This document shows, piece after piece, positions 31,714-46,200 of a stretch of DNA of 64,000 nt; position 1 is the first letter of the stretch, and each line of letters begins with the position of its first letter. Source of the stretch: Channa striata (taxonomy: Eukaryota; Chordata; Actinopteri; Anabantiformes; Channidae); NCBI GenBank assembly GCA_033026295.1, contig CM065188.1, positions 17,563,354-17,627,353 on the forward strand, written 5' to 3'. The notes under the pieces were generated by a model. That model saw nothing but the letters and a program-made list of their open reading frames with translations, did no database searches and was not told the DNA's origin. Made by a program: the position numbers and the translations under genes.

Positions 31714-34285
31714 CTATACGACATATTCCATCCTGTTCACGCTCTGTGACTGCAGTTGCCTGTTGTCTTGTTTGCTAGTCCAGTGAGGTGGTTTCGCTGT
31801 TGTGTGGTGCCGGGGTCGCTCCTCCCAGTCCACCAGCGAGTATGCTGGCGGCGCTCGGGGAAACTTTGCCTTCTGCATCCTCTTGTCCCCGTTGTCCTCA
31901 TCAGATTGGCTCCCAGCATCGGATTTCTGGATTTTAGCGTTGACAGAGTTCTTGCCCTCGTACAGCTGGTGACGGAGGAGGAGGTGGTGTTGCTGATGGT
32001 GGTTTGGCGGGTTTTTCTCGATCGGGTTCTTGATGTGGTTGAGCTGCTCACGGGCGGCGCTCAGGCTGTTGTGCAGGGCGTTGTTGTCCTCAGCTGCTGG
32101 AGCGAGGATGATGAGGCCTGGGTGCTGACCCCCATGTGACCGCTCAGCTTCCTCCGCCTCCTCACGCACCATAACAACATGGAGGAGACCGCCAACACCC
32201 AGACGACGATCACCGCAGACACCAGCAGGGGCACCAGGTGGTCTGCTCGACAGAGAAGGGAGTGGAGGTCAGTGAAGAAGCAGAGGCAGTTTAAACTGCA
32301 TTTAGACAAAGACAAATCTGAACAAGAAAACTAAATAGTGCGCGTCTTCATCCTTTGCCATGTGATTATTTGAAGAAAACCACATGAAACATGGACTGTA
32401 ATTACGTTTGTTGCATGTTTTACGTGATGTTCTAATCCAGTACCCTACTTTTTCAAAAATCCATACGCCAGCTTTTACACCAGCTGCTGGTGTAAGGTGC
32501 AAGTTGAAGATGAGCCTTAATAACTGAAGTGAATTCTGCAAAATACTGTTTTAGCCCACAGGGAGAAGCTGTAGCCCAACTCCCAGAGGTGGGTCTAGGA
32601 ATTTGAGGGGTGGGGTGGACACACTGCAGCACGTGTGCTTTCATGTTTAATATTAGTGACGTTGGTGATGATCCACGCTGCTGTTTAAAAAAAGAAGAAA
32701 AAAACGCACATATAAAAATAAATAATTTGAGGCGTTTTATAACAGCTGACACAGGCTCAGTCGCAGATTAGCTTAACGTTCTACAGCGGCTGAGCTCTAA
32801 CTCCAGGAGTCAGATTGGGCCCCTCCTCTGGCTCCGCCCCTGCTAGCTGCGACGTGAACGTTATAGGTTGTTTTTAGCTTTTTAAGTAACTAGCTGTGGC
32901 CATGTTCACATAGTTTGGTATTTTTATGGGTGTACGACGTTTTACAGCTACAACTCAGCTCAACTACAGATGCATATAAGAGCTGGTCAAACATACAGTT
33001 CATCAGTGCTTCGCCATTGATTGAACACGGTAAAGCTAATTGTTATAGTAAATGGACCGTGACACTATTTTATCTAACTACAGTTCCCAAAGTCTGAGCC
33101 TTCCCGTTTGAACGGATCGAGCTGTTCTCTCCACTCGTAGAAGCCCGGCAGTGGCTCACCATTGGGGTTGTGGCTCTGTCGCCTCTGGATGCGAACCTCT
33201 GCGATGGCGCTGATGATGGAGCTGTTGGCGCTCCCTTTGCTGACCAGATCCACGATCCTGTCTGTGATTTTCTTGACGAAGGCTGTACCTCTCTTCTGGT
33301 CCTCTGTCGACTGAAACGTTCAGCACAAAATAACCATTATGGTCTGTCTGTCTTTGACATTTCCTCTAATCTTCCCCTTATCCCTGATTCATGAACACAA
33401 CAGCCATTTAACCAGTTCATGAAAGCTTTTCCATTTGCTCTTTGTCATTCCCAGGGAAAATCGTCTGGCAAAGACGACCGCTTTCATTTTTCTGGCTGCA
33501 GCCTCAGTGGTTTAAAACCATTCTTTAACCTTTCAAATCGTTACTTTACGTTTTCTAGTTGCAGTGACAGCTCCTACAGATTCTCAGCTTTTCTTGAAAG
33601 CCACCAGATTCTTGATCCTCTTCCATTTCTTAATCCCAGACTTTTGGTAAACGTTTAAAGTTGTGTACTGAAGTGACTGGCAGTGGCTCTGCAGCACTTT
33701 GTCATGAGCTACAAACGACACAGTTTGAGACCAGGCGCAACTTACGATGGCTACGTGGACCTCATTGTTGGCGCTGGGCGACGGCTCGCAGGTCATTAAG
33801 ATGGAGGAGTCTGACGACAGGTTCTTGACTATGTAGAAGTTCCTCAGCTCACGACAGACCCGCTGCACTGTCACACCCTGTAACACCACAGGAACCACAT
33901 CAGCAGCTGCACACAGGTACGAACAAACCGTGGTTGTCGTCCGACGTGAAGCGCTAAAACGTCGGACTCTCTCGTGGGTTTCTGACCTTCCTCCAGAATC
34001 AATGCTTCACTTGCAGACGAAGGACAGAAAATTCAGAAAAACAAACCGCACACACCTTGGTCATGCTGTCCTTGTTGAAAGTGAAGGTGATGTTGGCACA
34101 CGCGTCGTCTGGGTGACACCTGGCTGCAGGCGGGGGCCGGGGGGCGGCGCTCCAGCACTCCCCCTGGCTGGAGCAGGGCTTGACGAAGCAGTGCTCGTCC
34201 CCACGGGGACACAGGTCTGACCGGTTGGACACTCGGCACCGTGAGTCTTACTGTGGAGGCTGCAGGGCTTGGGTCCACACCAAAG
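31714..34285 (-). CDS. jag1: jag1 exons 23-26: cysteine-rich region, membrane span, cytoplasmic tail
   Basis: Exons: 23, 34056-34285 (LWCGPKPCSLHSKTHG, later CANITFTFNKDSMTK); 24, 33746-33877 (RVCRELRNFYIVKN, CEPSPSANNEVHVAI); 25, 33160-33310 (VKKITDRIVDLVSKG, IAEVRIQRRQ); 26, coding 31714-32242 (membrane span LVPLLVSAVIVVWVLAVSS, stop-transfer RRRRK, then REQLNHIKNPIEK and the NRMEYVV end). Exon 23 is 230 nt where the phases of its neighbours require 231. The shift lies at the CCCC run at 34199-34202. In exon 26 the frame of the membrane span and the frame of the tail differ by one missing base, somewhere between about 32098 and 32135. A C5 run lies at 32129-32133. Confidence 0.92.
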
Positions 34286-37200
34286 CTGTCACAGACACGA
34301 GAATGAAGGGTTTAGACTGTCGGGGTTAGAGATTGTAAACTGCTTAAGGTTCGATGGCATTGTCCCCGGTGGCGACATTACGGTGAATGATAACTGCCCC
34401 TTGAACTCATTCTGTCCATTCAAAGCTGTGATAGCACATGAAATGAAGACAAATCTCACAGTAAGATAATCTCGTCCCCATAGAAAAATTCCCAAACCCA
34501 GAAATGAAGGAAAAGGTGAAAGTTATTTTGTTAAGTTATTTTAAACCAATTTAAATCAGTTATTATTCTAAACAAATTATTCATAATTAAGTGTCACATG
34601 ATCGGTGTGACAGGTTTCTCTGTCACTGCAGGTATTTTTATTCTCATCTTTGACCCTGTTTTCCCACTTTGTATCCAGAGGTGCTGTGCAGATGAGCTGT
34701 AATACGTAAACAGGAAGTTTGTTGTACGTCATGTCATCTACAGCGTTACCAACTCTAATTTCCAATAAGCTACAATACAAAATTGTTTCTACAAGTTTTG
34801 TTTGGTCCTTTCAGATTTTTATTAAGTAATAGATTCATTTCCAGCAAATAAAGCGGAACATGCCACAGAACATTAATGTGACTCCAGTTTTACCTGTGTG
34901 CAGGCGACTCTCCCGTTGCTGCAGTGGCAGCTGTTACAGTCTTCGTTCCATTTGCTTCCATCCAGAGTCGCCGTCCCTCTGAAGACGCAGGGTCTCCCCG
35001 AAACTGCAGCACAAGAACCAGCATCAGCAGCCTCATCGTTTCAGGTCAGGACTGAGAATTGTTTGATTTGAATCAGGAGTAAATTTGTAAATCAGGATTT
35101 GATCCATCTTTGAGTCTCAGACCAAACTCTTCTGCTGCAGTGCGACCATGAACACGCGTCAGTAGCAGGCTGCTGTCTGACTGAACACGCCAGCACGTCT
35201 TACCTTCTTGGCAGCGGCTGCCGGTTCGTCCCGGGGGACAGATGCAGCGGTAACTGTTGATTTCATCCACACAGGTGGAGCCAAAGGAGCAGGGTGACGA
35301 CTGGCACTCATTGATGTCTGTAAGAGACGGAGGATCATACGTTCACTGGTGGTCACAGCTCAATGAAACTCGTGAAGAAATGAAGAGGGAAAGGTCCGAG
35401 GAACAGCAGAAGAAAGCAGCGAGGCACAACGGATAAAAAGAACTAATTGTGACAAAAATAAGGTCAAAGGTCAGCACTCACTGATCCTGCAGTCGGGTCC
35501 AGCGAACCCTGGAGCACATTCACATCGATACCAGTTGTCCCCGTCGACGCAGGTCCCACTGTTAGAACTGCAGCAAGGAGCACACGTTCACAGACACAAA
35601 ACTACAGAGTCGAGCACAAATAATAGTCTGCAGCTTCAAATCCAAAAACCCTGGACCCAACTGAGCCGGAAGCCTCAGGCCTAAACCTAAAGCTTAATTA
35701 CAGACAGAAAAACAATTTCTTCCGATTGGTGTTTTCCAGAGATTTGAACAAGTCATGGCTCTGTGGTTTGGAGAGCAGAGTGGGAGCAGAGCAGATAAAG
35801 AGCGGAGCTGACAGAGACACGGCTGTTTTCTTCCTGTTGTCTTCGAGATTTCATTTGGTGAAAGAACGAACAATGAGGCGGATTTTATTCACAGTTGTGA
35901 CGATTTAGATTTTACCAACACTGACACTCTCCACCTCGAGCTTCTTGCGTTTAAAAATGTTGTAATTTAATCACATAAATGGGGCTAATTTTTTCCATGG
36001 ACCTGACCTGCTTCTTTGTGTCACCTCGGCTCCCTGTGACTGATGTTTGTGTGATTCTGCAAAGCACAGGTGTGTTTAACTCACCAGGGTTGAGAACTGC
36101 AGTCGTTGGCATCTAGAAAGTAAAGAAACAAATTGTGAACAAACCAAAATCTTTCACGTCAGATCTGGTTCAGCTCCATCTGTGGTCTTCTGATGTGCTT
36201 CATATCGCATCTGTCAGATCAGAGCTCATGTGGGATTTTTCCCTTCTCTGCACATATCTCCTGTCGCCATCAGTCAGAGGCGGCTCCTCAGAACGTCGGA
36301 GGAGGGCGACGACAGAGGCAGGGGTCAGTGGAGAGATGTGGAACTTCAAAATGTGTCTGACGTTTGTGGACAATCGATTGTTTCAGCCAAACCAAAAAGA
36401 ACGGAGCAGTTCGCTTAATTCAGCACGTGGAGCTTCAGTCTAAAATACTAAATGAAGAGACAGTATTGGATGTGACGTTGTCAGCACAATAGTTGTAGTA
36501 ACTCACTGTGGCTGCAGGTGGCGCCCTCCCAGCCGTCCTTACAGACGCAGCTGAAGGCGTCTCCGTCCACCACGCAGGTCCCTCCATTCTCACAGGGACT
36601 GGGCAGGCAGCTGCTGTTCTTCGCTGGAGACACAAATACGACCGCGAGTTACTTACTAACGTTTAAAGAAACCACCCGACGTCTTTAACGCAGTGAAACC
36701 GACCGATGTTACAGGTGGCTCCCTCCCAGCCGGCGGCGCACAGACACGTGAACGTGGCTCCTTCATCGTAGCAGGTTCCTCCGTTATTGCAGTTTGTCTC
36801 GTCACACTGACTCTCTCCTGGAGAGGGAAACGGGAAGCACAGCTGAGCGACTCACATTCACAACACCTGAGAGACCTCACGACTTTCGGCTGCGTGGTTC
36901 ACATCAGGAGAAACGAGAACAAGTCGTGCAGGATGTGATTCAGTCAGTCCTGATGTTTCCTGATGTTTAATTGACATATTTAAAACCAGTAAACGTATAT
37001 TGGACACAAACGTATATCTTTTTTGTCCAGGTGATGGGAAACTGCTGGTGAAGTAACATTTCAGCCACAAGCAGAACAAGCCGACACTCACGTGAGTGGC
37101 AGGTCTTTCCCTTCCAGCCGCCGTTGCAGTCGCAGTAGAAGTCGTTGACCAGATCCCGACAGACGCCACGGTTCTGACAGGGAGCAGAGCTGCAGTCGTC

Positions 37201-40200
37201 CACATCTAAGTGCAAAAGGAGGATTAAAACCTGTCCGACATGTCCACTGCTGAGGGGGAGGAACACGAGTGACGACTCACTGTTTTGGCACGAAGGTCCG
37301 TCCCAGCCTTCGGCACAGATGCACTGATACTGACTGACTTTATCGATACAGGTTCCTCCATTCAGACAGGGGGCGCTCTCGCAGTCATTTATATCTGCGC
37401 GTGCCACAAAGAAAACGCGTTTTTAGGCATTTTTAGTTCATTTAAAGCAAACAAGCAGGAAGAATTAGCGTACACTTCATGAACTCACTCTCATGGCAGT
37501 AGGTCCCCATAAATCCCTCTTCACACTCACAGCTGAACTGTCCGCCAGCGTGACTCAGGCACCGCCCGTGGGGGCCACACACATTGGATGAAATCAAACG
37601 CACCCCGCCCGGCGTGCTGTTGGACGCCACCGCCACAGTGCAGCTGTCAATCACTGGAGAAAGGCCGGAGACAGGGACGGTTAGGACAGTTGTTTTTGTG
37701 GATCACAATCCTGAAAAGAAAAGCTCGGAGGACCGAAGCGGAACCTTTGCAGGGCGTGGTGCGGCAGTGGTCCTTCAGGTGAGAGCAGTTTTTGCCTTCA
37801 TAGTCGTCAGGACATCTACACACGTAGTTGGACGCCAGGTTGAAACACTGGCCGCCATTTTGACACGGTGCGTGGAGGCAGTAATCAACGTCCAACTGTG
37901 ATCAGAGAAGGATTCACGTTGAACAGTGAAAAATGAGGGTGACCAACAGCATCAGGGTGTGGGCTGATAAATCTGCAATCATCTTACTGACACCAAATCC
38001 ACATTAGTCTAACATGAACTCAGTTTTTTTAGCCGCTATTGTAGCTCACTCGCACAGAACAGACACAGGAGACAAACACAGGCCCCGGGCCCTGAGGCAG
38101 AACCTTTAAGATTACTGCTCATATTTCTTGTTTAGTAGAGCTCAGTCAAAAGACAAACTGAAGCAAAAAGACTCTTTTTTGCAGCAGAGGTTTAAATGTT
38201 GGAGCGTGCAGACTTGGCAGCAAATTTGTTAAATCTTCTCAATAAGGCATAAAAAAGGTAAAATGTTGTTCAGCAACATCCACAGAACCAAATACTATTG
38301 AAATCAAGTAAAGGTAAACCCTGTGAGCTGATGCTTGATTAACCGTTTCTGTGGACGTGGCTTTAATGAATTCACTCACCTGACAGCGACTTCCCGAGAA
38401 ACCGGGCGGACAGAGGCAGTGGAAGCTGTTCACTTCGTCGTGGCAACGGCCGCCGTTGAGGCACGGCCCGCTGACGCACTCGTCCACATCTGTCTCACAG
38501 TGGTCTCCTCTGAATCCTGGAGCACAGACGCACTTATAGCCGTTCACCAGGTCCTGAAGCAGGGAAACAATGAGCCCGAAATGAATATCGATCATGTTAA
38601 ACAGCATTTTCCCTGCATTTGTTTGCATGTTGTAGGACAACTTGCACTATTGTCTTGACTGTAATTTAAAGCAGGAGGAGGAAAAAGAGAAGCTGTCCTG
38701 TTATTTTCGAGGACTGTGACTTTGTGCCAAACTAAATAGAAACATTTCTGGAGGCTGGAATATGTCAAAAACGTCTCAGTGGCGTAAATGGAGTAAATTA
38801 GTCTTTCAACTATTAAATTCAGCATGCAGAACTCGGAGTACTTGGTTTGCGTACCAGCTTCTGATGCTGACCCCTAATGCAACACAATCAGGTTTGTTTC
38901 TGCAAACCAGAAACAGCGTGAGAAGAAGAACAACAGAAAAAAGAAAAATCATTTGAAAAGATGGAGGACGGACGGTTTCTTTTGATGAGGACATTTGGAG
39001 AAACCTGATCCCCCGTTGCCATGGAGGTTTTCTCGCTCTCACACACTCACTTCTAGCGTTACTTTTGAGGACACTCACTGACGTAATCCGATCCCTAAGC
39101 CTGAGCCCAAAACACAGTCTTGACCCTCAAAAAGCCTTTGAAGTTGTGCGGACCAGCTAAAATGTCCTCACAACAACGGTCCTGAAACACTGTGTCCACG
39201 GACGGCAGGAAGAACTCACCGTGCACGTGCCTCCGTTCTGACACTGGCCTCGACAGTCGTTGACATCTGCAGAAACAACTGATCAGTAACAGTGTGTTTT
39301 CATAGAGTTCAATCCATCCGAATAAAAGAATCTGTCAGGAGTTACTGCTGCTCTGTCCCTCTAGTCTTTCTCAAAGTAGGTAATTTACACACAGAAAAAT
39401 ATCAAACTCGTGTAGGTCAGCGATAAATGCTGGACAGAGGCCAAAACAGCTAAACAAAGCCTGAGTACGAAGCTGAAAGGTTACAGCCATCGTCTGGCTT
39501 TTAGGCGGCTGCTGCCTCGTCCCATCTCCTCCTCGTTATACCGGTTATTGCTTTGTCGGAGCGTCTTACACTCACTGGTGTCACAGTTTTGGCCCATCCA
39601 ACCAGGGAGGCACTCGCAGAAGTAACTGCCAATCAGATTTCGGCAGGAGTTGGCGTTGACGCAGGGCTTGCTGTCGCATTCGTTGGCGTCTGAAACGAAA
39701 CAATAAACAGCAGAATAAACAGACTGGGGAGAGAGCGTGGCGTCCTGCAGACGGCAGAGCCGCTGGGCCTGAGTTATGCTCACGTTGATTAATGGAGGGA
39801 AATCAAACACAGCTGGTATCGTTAAACCAACAGATGAGGGAAAACGAGAACGCTGCAGGGAAAAAATGTGTTCGGGAAAGATTTGGCTGGGTCATGTGAT
39901 GCACATGAAAGACATGAAATCAGATCAGAACGTCAAAAAATGAGCAGTAAAATATTATAAAAATAGTACATGGTTATGATTCAGTGGAGGTAGTTTATAC
40001 AAAGTCAGTTGGGAATATTTTGTAGACTAATAAAATGCAGCTAATGCAGTGGGACAGTGCAGTGAGCCCGCTGCCTCCTGACAGTAAGACTTAGAGACAT
40101 GACCCTGCAGTATCATGTAATATTAATATTCTAAACCAGCATTGTGAACACATCAGCAGGTGACTCGGCAACTGTGAGCAGTGTCACTATCCAGTTTGTT

Positions 40201-43200
40201 CAACGCTCGTGCAGGAGATTGTTTTTTTAGTGTGACCGTAAGTTAATGTGGTCCGTAACTTCTGCATTAACATGTTGCTTTGCACGTGCCGGTGAACAGA
40301 TGCTGGTGCTGATCTCCCAGAACCGGGACAATCTTTTCACTAGGTTACTTTTTAAAAATAAAAATTCCAGGTGATATTTTCGTTCCTCTAATCAGCTGAT
40401 ACAACATCTGATTGCAGACTTCACGACTTTTATCATTGTTCTCTCAATACTGTTTGGTGCCTTTAAGGAGCTTTATCAGTCGATGAACAACAAAAGGTCA
40501 AAGGTCAGCACTCCCGAGTCTCTGGAATAATGAAGCATCCTTAATTTGAAGTCTTTGGTTGCTAATCTGAGTCTAGTTTTCAGTTAGGAGCCATAGAAGT
40601 AACGTCTGGAAGCATCAGATGTGTCCAAAATCATTCAACAGGGGAAAACGGATTAGGGAACGAGGACTGGCAGACCAACCTAACCAGCCACAGCTAAAGG
40701 TTAAGGAGCATGTGGCTGGTGGGAGGCAGTAGTTTAGTTCTGCGGTGAAACATTCTGTGGTGCCAAGTCTCCAAACCACAATCAGTCTGGAGGTTCGGAA
40801 AACATCTCAGGGAGTCCCTGTGGGAAGAAGGGAAAGTACGAAGGTTCGACCTCCCAAACTGAAAATGCCCGAGGAAGAGGTCTGACCCGGCTTTAGCTGG
40901 TGAGATTAATGTGTTTGGACATAAACTAGGAAATCTCCAAAACAGAAGAGATGAATCATAACTTAGATAAAGACAAAGACCGTTCCCAAACAGGTTTGTT
41001 TTCTCAGGGTTTCAATAACGAGCTATTCTGGTACTGAACTTAGACTCACCGATGAGGCAGGTCTTTCCGGTCCACTGAGGAGGACAGGTACACTTGAAAC
41101 CATTAACCAGGTCTTGACAGGTTCCGCCGTGACTGCAAGGGTTCACCAGACACTCGTCCACATCTGAAAAAGTAAGAAACCAGTTGACAAAGCTTTGTTG
41201 GAGGTGTAAATAAAGTAGCTGAAGGTTTCAGGAGGTCTTACTGATAGAGCAGGACGGTCCAGTCCATCCGGGGGCACAGTGACACTCAAAACCCTGACTG
41301 GTTTCTGCACAGCTGCCTCCATTGAGACAGGGGTTGGACAGACAGGCATGCTCCACTGTGGAGAGACAGAGACGGTGATTAAGAAGTCAAAACTTTGGAT
41401 TCAGACTAGGGAAGTCCAGATACCCCTTTTCCCAGACTCAGTACAAGTACATACATCTGAGTACTGATACAGGTACAAAACTGTACGAAAATGGGTGGTG
41501 GACAGTAAAATCCTTGTTGATCCATTACAGTTGCGCCAAATTCCAAGAGAGCAGAAATTCTCGCAGGTTCTTCTGGCAAAAAAACGGACCGACTTTCTTT
41601 TAAAAAACAAATAAAGGACAAAAATACGAACAAAGCACAGATTTGGGGCGAGATTCTGGATGGAAAATCATGGACTATAGAGTCTCCACACCGATATGAA
41701 GGTAAAACAACTTTGGGAAACAAGGTGAACTTCAGTTAAAGTTCAAGTTACTATATGGAACCCTTGATGTTGCTGGTTTCAGTCACAAATATAGATTTTT
41801 AAATATATTCCTGAGAAACATGAGTATGACGGCTAGTAACTAGAGCTTAGAAGTTTGGCTTCAGCTGTACTTCTGTCCTCAGTTATCTTGAAACCGCTCA
41901 TCCAACCATGGACCCTGCTGCTCTCACCTCTCTGACAGTTGACTCCAGAGAAACCGTCAGGGCAGGAGCAATGGTATTTGTCTGGTCCAGTGTTGCTGCA
42001 GGTTCCTCCATTCAAACATGGCTGCCGCGTCCCACATGTGTTTAAATCTAGAAGACACAACAGTGTCAGGGCAGCAGTAGATCTTAATAACATACAATAT
42101 AAAATTGTAATGTGTTAATAAAGAAATAATGATGTTGACAAAGCACTTATTAAAGTTGTCTGTTTACAGATCGGCCATAAACTCGACCTTCCACTCCCAC
42201 GTTTCTGCACTCGATGAGGACACAGCTGACCAACAACAATCTTGGCACACCAAAATAAAAGTTCTTACATCACATTGTTTCTCCCTGTCAGTGTGAGCTC
42301 ACACACCCCTTCAAAATAAAAGCCTTGCGGTGTCCTTACCTTTGTCACACAGCTGTCCTCCGTAGTTGGTGTCACAGAGACACTGCCAGGGCTCCACACA
42401 GCTGCCGTGAACACAGCCGGGATGAGGGATGCACTGATCACAGTACTCCCCCTGCCAGCCGTACAGACACCTGACACACACACAGTGTTAGTTTCTGAAG
42501 GAACTAGAGCTTCGGCAACTAAGACAATTAAGTAAGTACTTCGCTAAATAAACTGCATGACTTAAACGACGACAGTTGAAGGACTTAAAGTTCCTCCTGG
42601 GTTCCTTTTATGCCCAGTGAACACCGATGACGTACGTGTGCTGCTCCTACCTGCACTCTCCAGGGACTTTACAGGATCCATGTTCTGTGCTGCAGCCTTG
42701 TCTGCAGATCGCTGCAGACAGACAAGAAGCAAACATGACCGTTAGGAAAATATGAAAACCAATTCTTCTGTCAGCTGCCGCTTAAGCGGTTATGGTTGTT
42801 CTTAGTTTTCCACCAGCATTAGAACAAACCAAGAGGATATCATTTTTCAAAATGTCACCGCTGTCAACTGCATTACCACAGTACAGTCGAGTAAACGACA
42901 ACGGGAAACTGACTAAATGTCCGTTGCTATGATTTATCTCTCACAGCTCTGAAACTCAATCATCAGTTTAAATGCAATGAAACAATTGATGTGAAATGAT
43001 TGATTGAAATGATGTGAGGATGTCGTCAATAGGCTAAGAATCAGCCAAACCACCGGGAAAACAAAGAAAACCAGCCCCACGCCTCGAAATCCTCAGCGAG
43101 AACTCACCAGTGTTGCAGTCTGGACCGGACCAGCCCTCCAAGCACGTCTTGTTGCCGTTGTGGTCGCACTCGTAGTGGCCAAAAAAGTCATCTCGAGGGC

Positions 43201-46200
43201 GGCAGAACTTGTTGCAGCCGAAGCCATAGTAGTGCTCATCGCAGCTGAGGCGGACCTGGAAGTGGAACTGAGCCACGAGGCCGTTGTGCTTCAGGCTCTG
43301 CCACTGTTGGCTGGGGTTGATCATCCCCGAGTGGACAGCTCTCTCTATCACCGCCCCACTGACGCCTGAGAGAGACAGTGTCAGACGGACATCACTGAGA
43401 CAGTTGACAAAAAAAACAACTTAGGAGCTATGACCTTTGTCAACAGAAGCAAGTGTAGCCTGAGAGGTGAAACTCAGGGCAAAAAAAAAAACAGACCAAA
43501 TGCATAGGAGTTACTTCTAATTCACTGAATGGAGAGGGGGACACTGTAGCAGTGCGAGCCACATTAGTCATGGTTTATATTTGAAGCAGGCTTAGACTCA
43601 CAAACCGTGTCTACTCAGGAGATCCAGTCTTACTTCATGTCCTTAGTGAAGAATAAAATGATTTAGAAGTCAGAGCCATTGTCCTGACTTCTCTGGTCAT
43701 GAAGTCACTGGAACATCTCATCTTGTCCCACATCAAGGACATCACAGACCCCCTTCTGGATCCCCTGCAGTTCACCTGCAGAGCCAACAGATCTGTAGAC
43801 GATGCTGTAAATATGGCCCTCCACTTCATCCTCCAGCACCTGGACTCCCCAGGATAATTTGTCAGGATTCTGTGGATATTAGCTCTGCCTTCAACCCAAT
43901 CGTCCCAGCTCTGCTCAGAGACAAGCTGTCTTAGCTAAATGTGCCTGACACCATGTGCAGGTGAATTACGGACTTCCTGACGGACAGATGGCAGTTCATG
44001 AGACTGGGGGAGCATGCATCCCAGCGTCAGCACTGGATCCCCCCCAAGGCTGCGTCCTCTCTCCTCTGTTATACTCCCTGCACATCTGGACATCAGACTG
44101 TCAACTCCTGAAGTTTGCAGATGACACAACCCTCTTCGGCCTTATCTCTGATGGAGATGAATTGGCCTACAGGAGTGAGATGGACCGTCTGGTGTGATGT
44201 TGCAGCACAAACAACCTGGAGCTCAATGCTCTGAGGACAGTGGAGATGATCGTGGATTTCAGGAAGAACCATGTCCATATTTCATCCATATGTCCATATT
44301 TCATACTGTGTCACACCTTTGAGCTCTGTAGATTGTGTGTTTGCACCTGACACTAAGACCAATTCCTAGTACTGTTAAGTTTTCTTAACTGTGCCTTGCA
44401 ATAAACAGATTCCTGGTTCTGATTCTGATTTACAGTCCCTCAACATAAAAAACTTCTTATCTGAAATGTTTGCCATGGCAACAATTAACACATAAGCTAC
44501 AAGTGGTAAAACAAACAATTGATTATTAACTATAGCTGTAGCGTCTGTCTTCTAACCGTCCGTCTCAGCTGTCGCTCTGTGCAGCTGCTGACGATGAGGC
44601 TCAAAGACAAACAGAAACCGTCCTCGGCTGCTCTGTTGGCTAACCCAGCGGCTGTAGCTGCAGAGAAACGCAGGCTGCCGTAATATTCCAGTCTGAAAAT
44701 GCTGAGACGCTCTGTGGTATTTCACCGGCAGGGTGGAAAGTGTGGTTGGACTGAGGTGACAGTGTGCCTTTAACCTACAAGCAGCTGGAGTTAAAGAGCT
44801 GAAAAGCTCAGCAGGTAGCACCATCGGCCTGGAAGCAAACTGTGACACTTCACATCATGATGGAGAATAAAATGAAAGGTGCCAAAAATGGCACAGAGGA
44901 GGCAGATGTGAAAATTAGTTTTAAAAAAAAAAAAAGGCTGGATCTGTTCTGTCCAGGATGTTGAGCAAATATTCAAACCTGGCACTTCATCGATGAATAC
45001 CGGCTTAACTGACAAGGCAACACCTGCCTCAGAGCTGCATCTGAAACAGACCAGTCTTCCTTCAGTCCACATTTCTGTTACAAACATTGTCCATGAGTTT
45101 CTGAAGGGGCAAGCGGAGGCCTGAGGCTTCTACCATCTGTTACCGGAAATGAAAGTCACCAACTTATTGCCAAATGACCCATCAGGCACAGAGCAACTTA
45201 ATCTAGTTCTCTCTTCGTTTTTGGTTTCTTCAAACTCCTGAGGGAAATATCCAACTTTTCATGCAAAACGTGCCATGATTACATCAGCGTAGTCGATACA
45301 AGGGCCTAGCTGGCGATCTGGGTTTTGGAAACCAGTTGGTGGTTAGCTCATTGGTCAGAGAGAAACCTGAGCCCAACCACTGCTTCTCTGCTGCCTTCGG
45401 AAACACTGTTATCTAGATAACAATGTAAAGAAACGTGTAAAGATCTAAACACACTCCGCTCACTCTACAAAGCCTGTAAAAGGTAACTCTATTGTCTGAC
45501 CTTACCTGCCTTTTCTTCTACAGTAGGCTGTAGCCTTGAATGAATCAAGTCCAAAGATTAATTATCACTCATATCCAGCATCACATGATTGCTCTCCCTG
45601 ACTGTCGCAGTGAGACCCTCTCCCTCAGCTGCAGATGTTCATTACAGACCATTTAACTTGCTGATGATAAGTGAACAGGTTCAATATTTGTTCTGTCCTT
45701 ATTTTGCTCAGACAGTCCGGCATAGACCTTTTTTGTTTGTGTGTGCAAAATGTCCAAATCTCACACCAAGATTCGGCTTCGCAAGTTACTGCAAGGTGGC
45801 ACATTTCTGGTTTTGCATTTGGACTAAAAGCTAAATGAACCAGCCTCCACATGCCTCACTCTTCTTAACCGTCACCGGCTTCACTCAATCCCACCTGGCC
45901 CGAGGTCAGCCAACTTCACACCGGGCCTATAATGGTTCCCTGTGGGACGCCAAATACAGCACTGAGCAGAAGCTCTCGCTCTGACTGATTCGCTGACCGC
46001 CGGACGATAAACACGAGCTCAAACAAAAGCTGCCAGCTTCACTCACTCCACACATGCAGTTCACAGCCAGTTTCTCAATGGGACTCATCCAGTGCACGTA
46101 AACACCTCCAGAGACTGGTGTCAGAGGGAGGCTTGGTTTTATGACTGCAATAAACAAGAGCGGGAACTCCTGGAGTCAGCAGCAGGGTGAAGAAACTGAA

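Noticed and set aside
31756..32139. A 127-codon open frame on the + strand
   Set aside because: It is antisense to jag1 exon 26, whose homology is on the - strand.
43955..44197. A host gene in a jag1 intron
   Set aside because: Its FADDTT and QGCVLSPLL motifs identify a LINE reverse-transcriptase relic.
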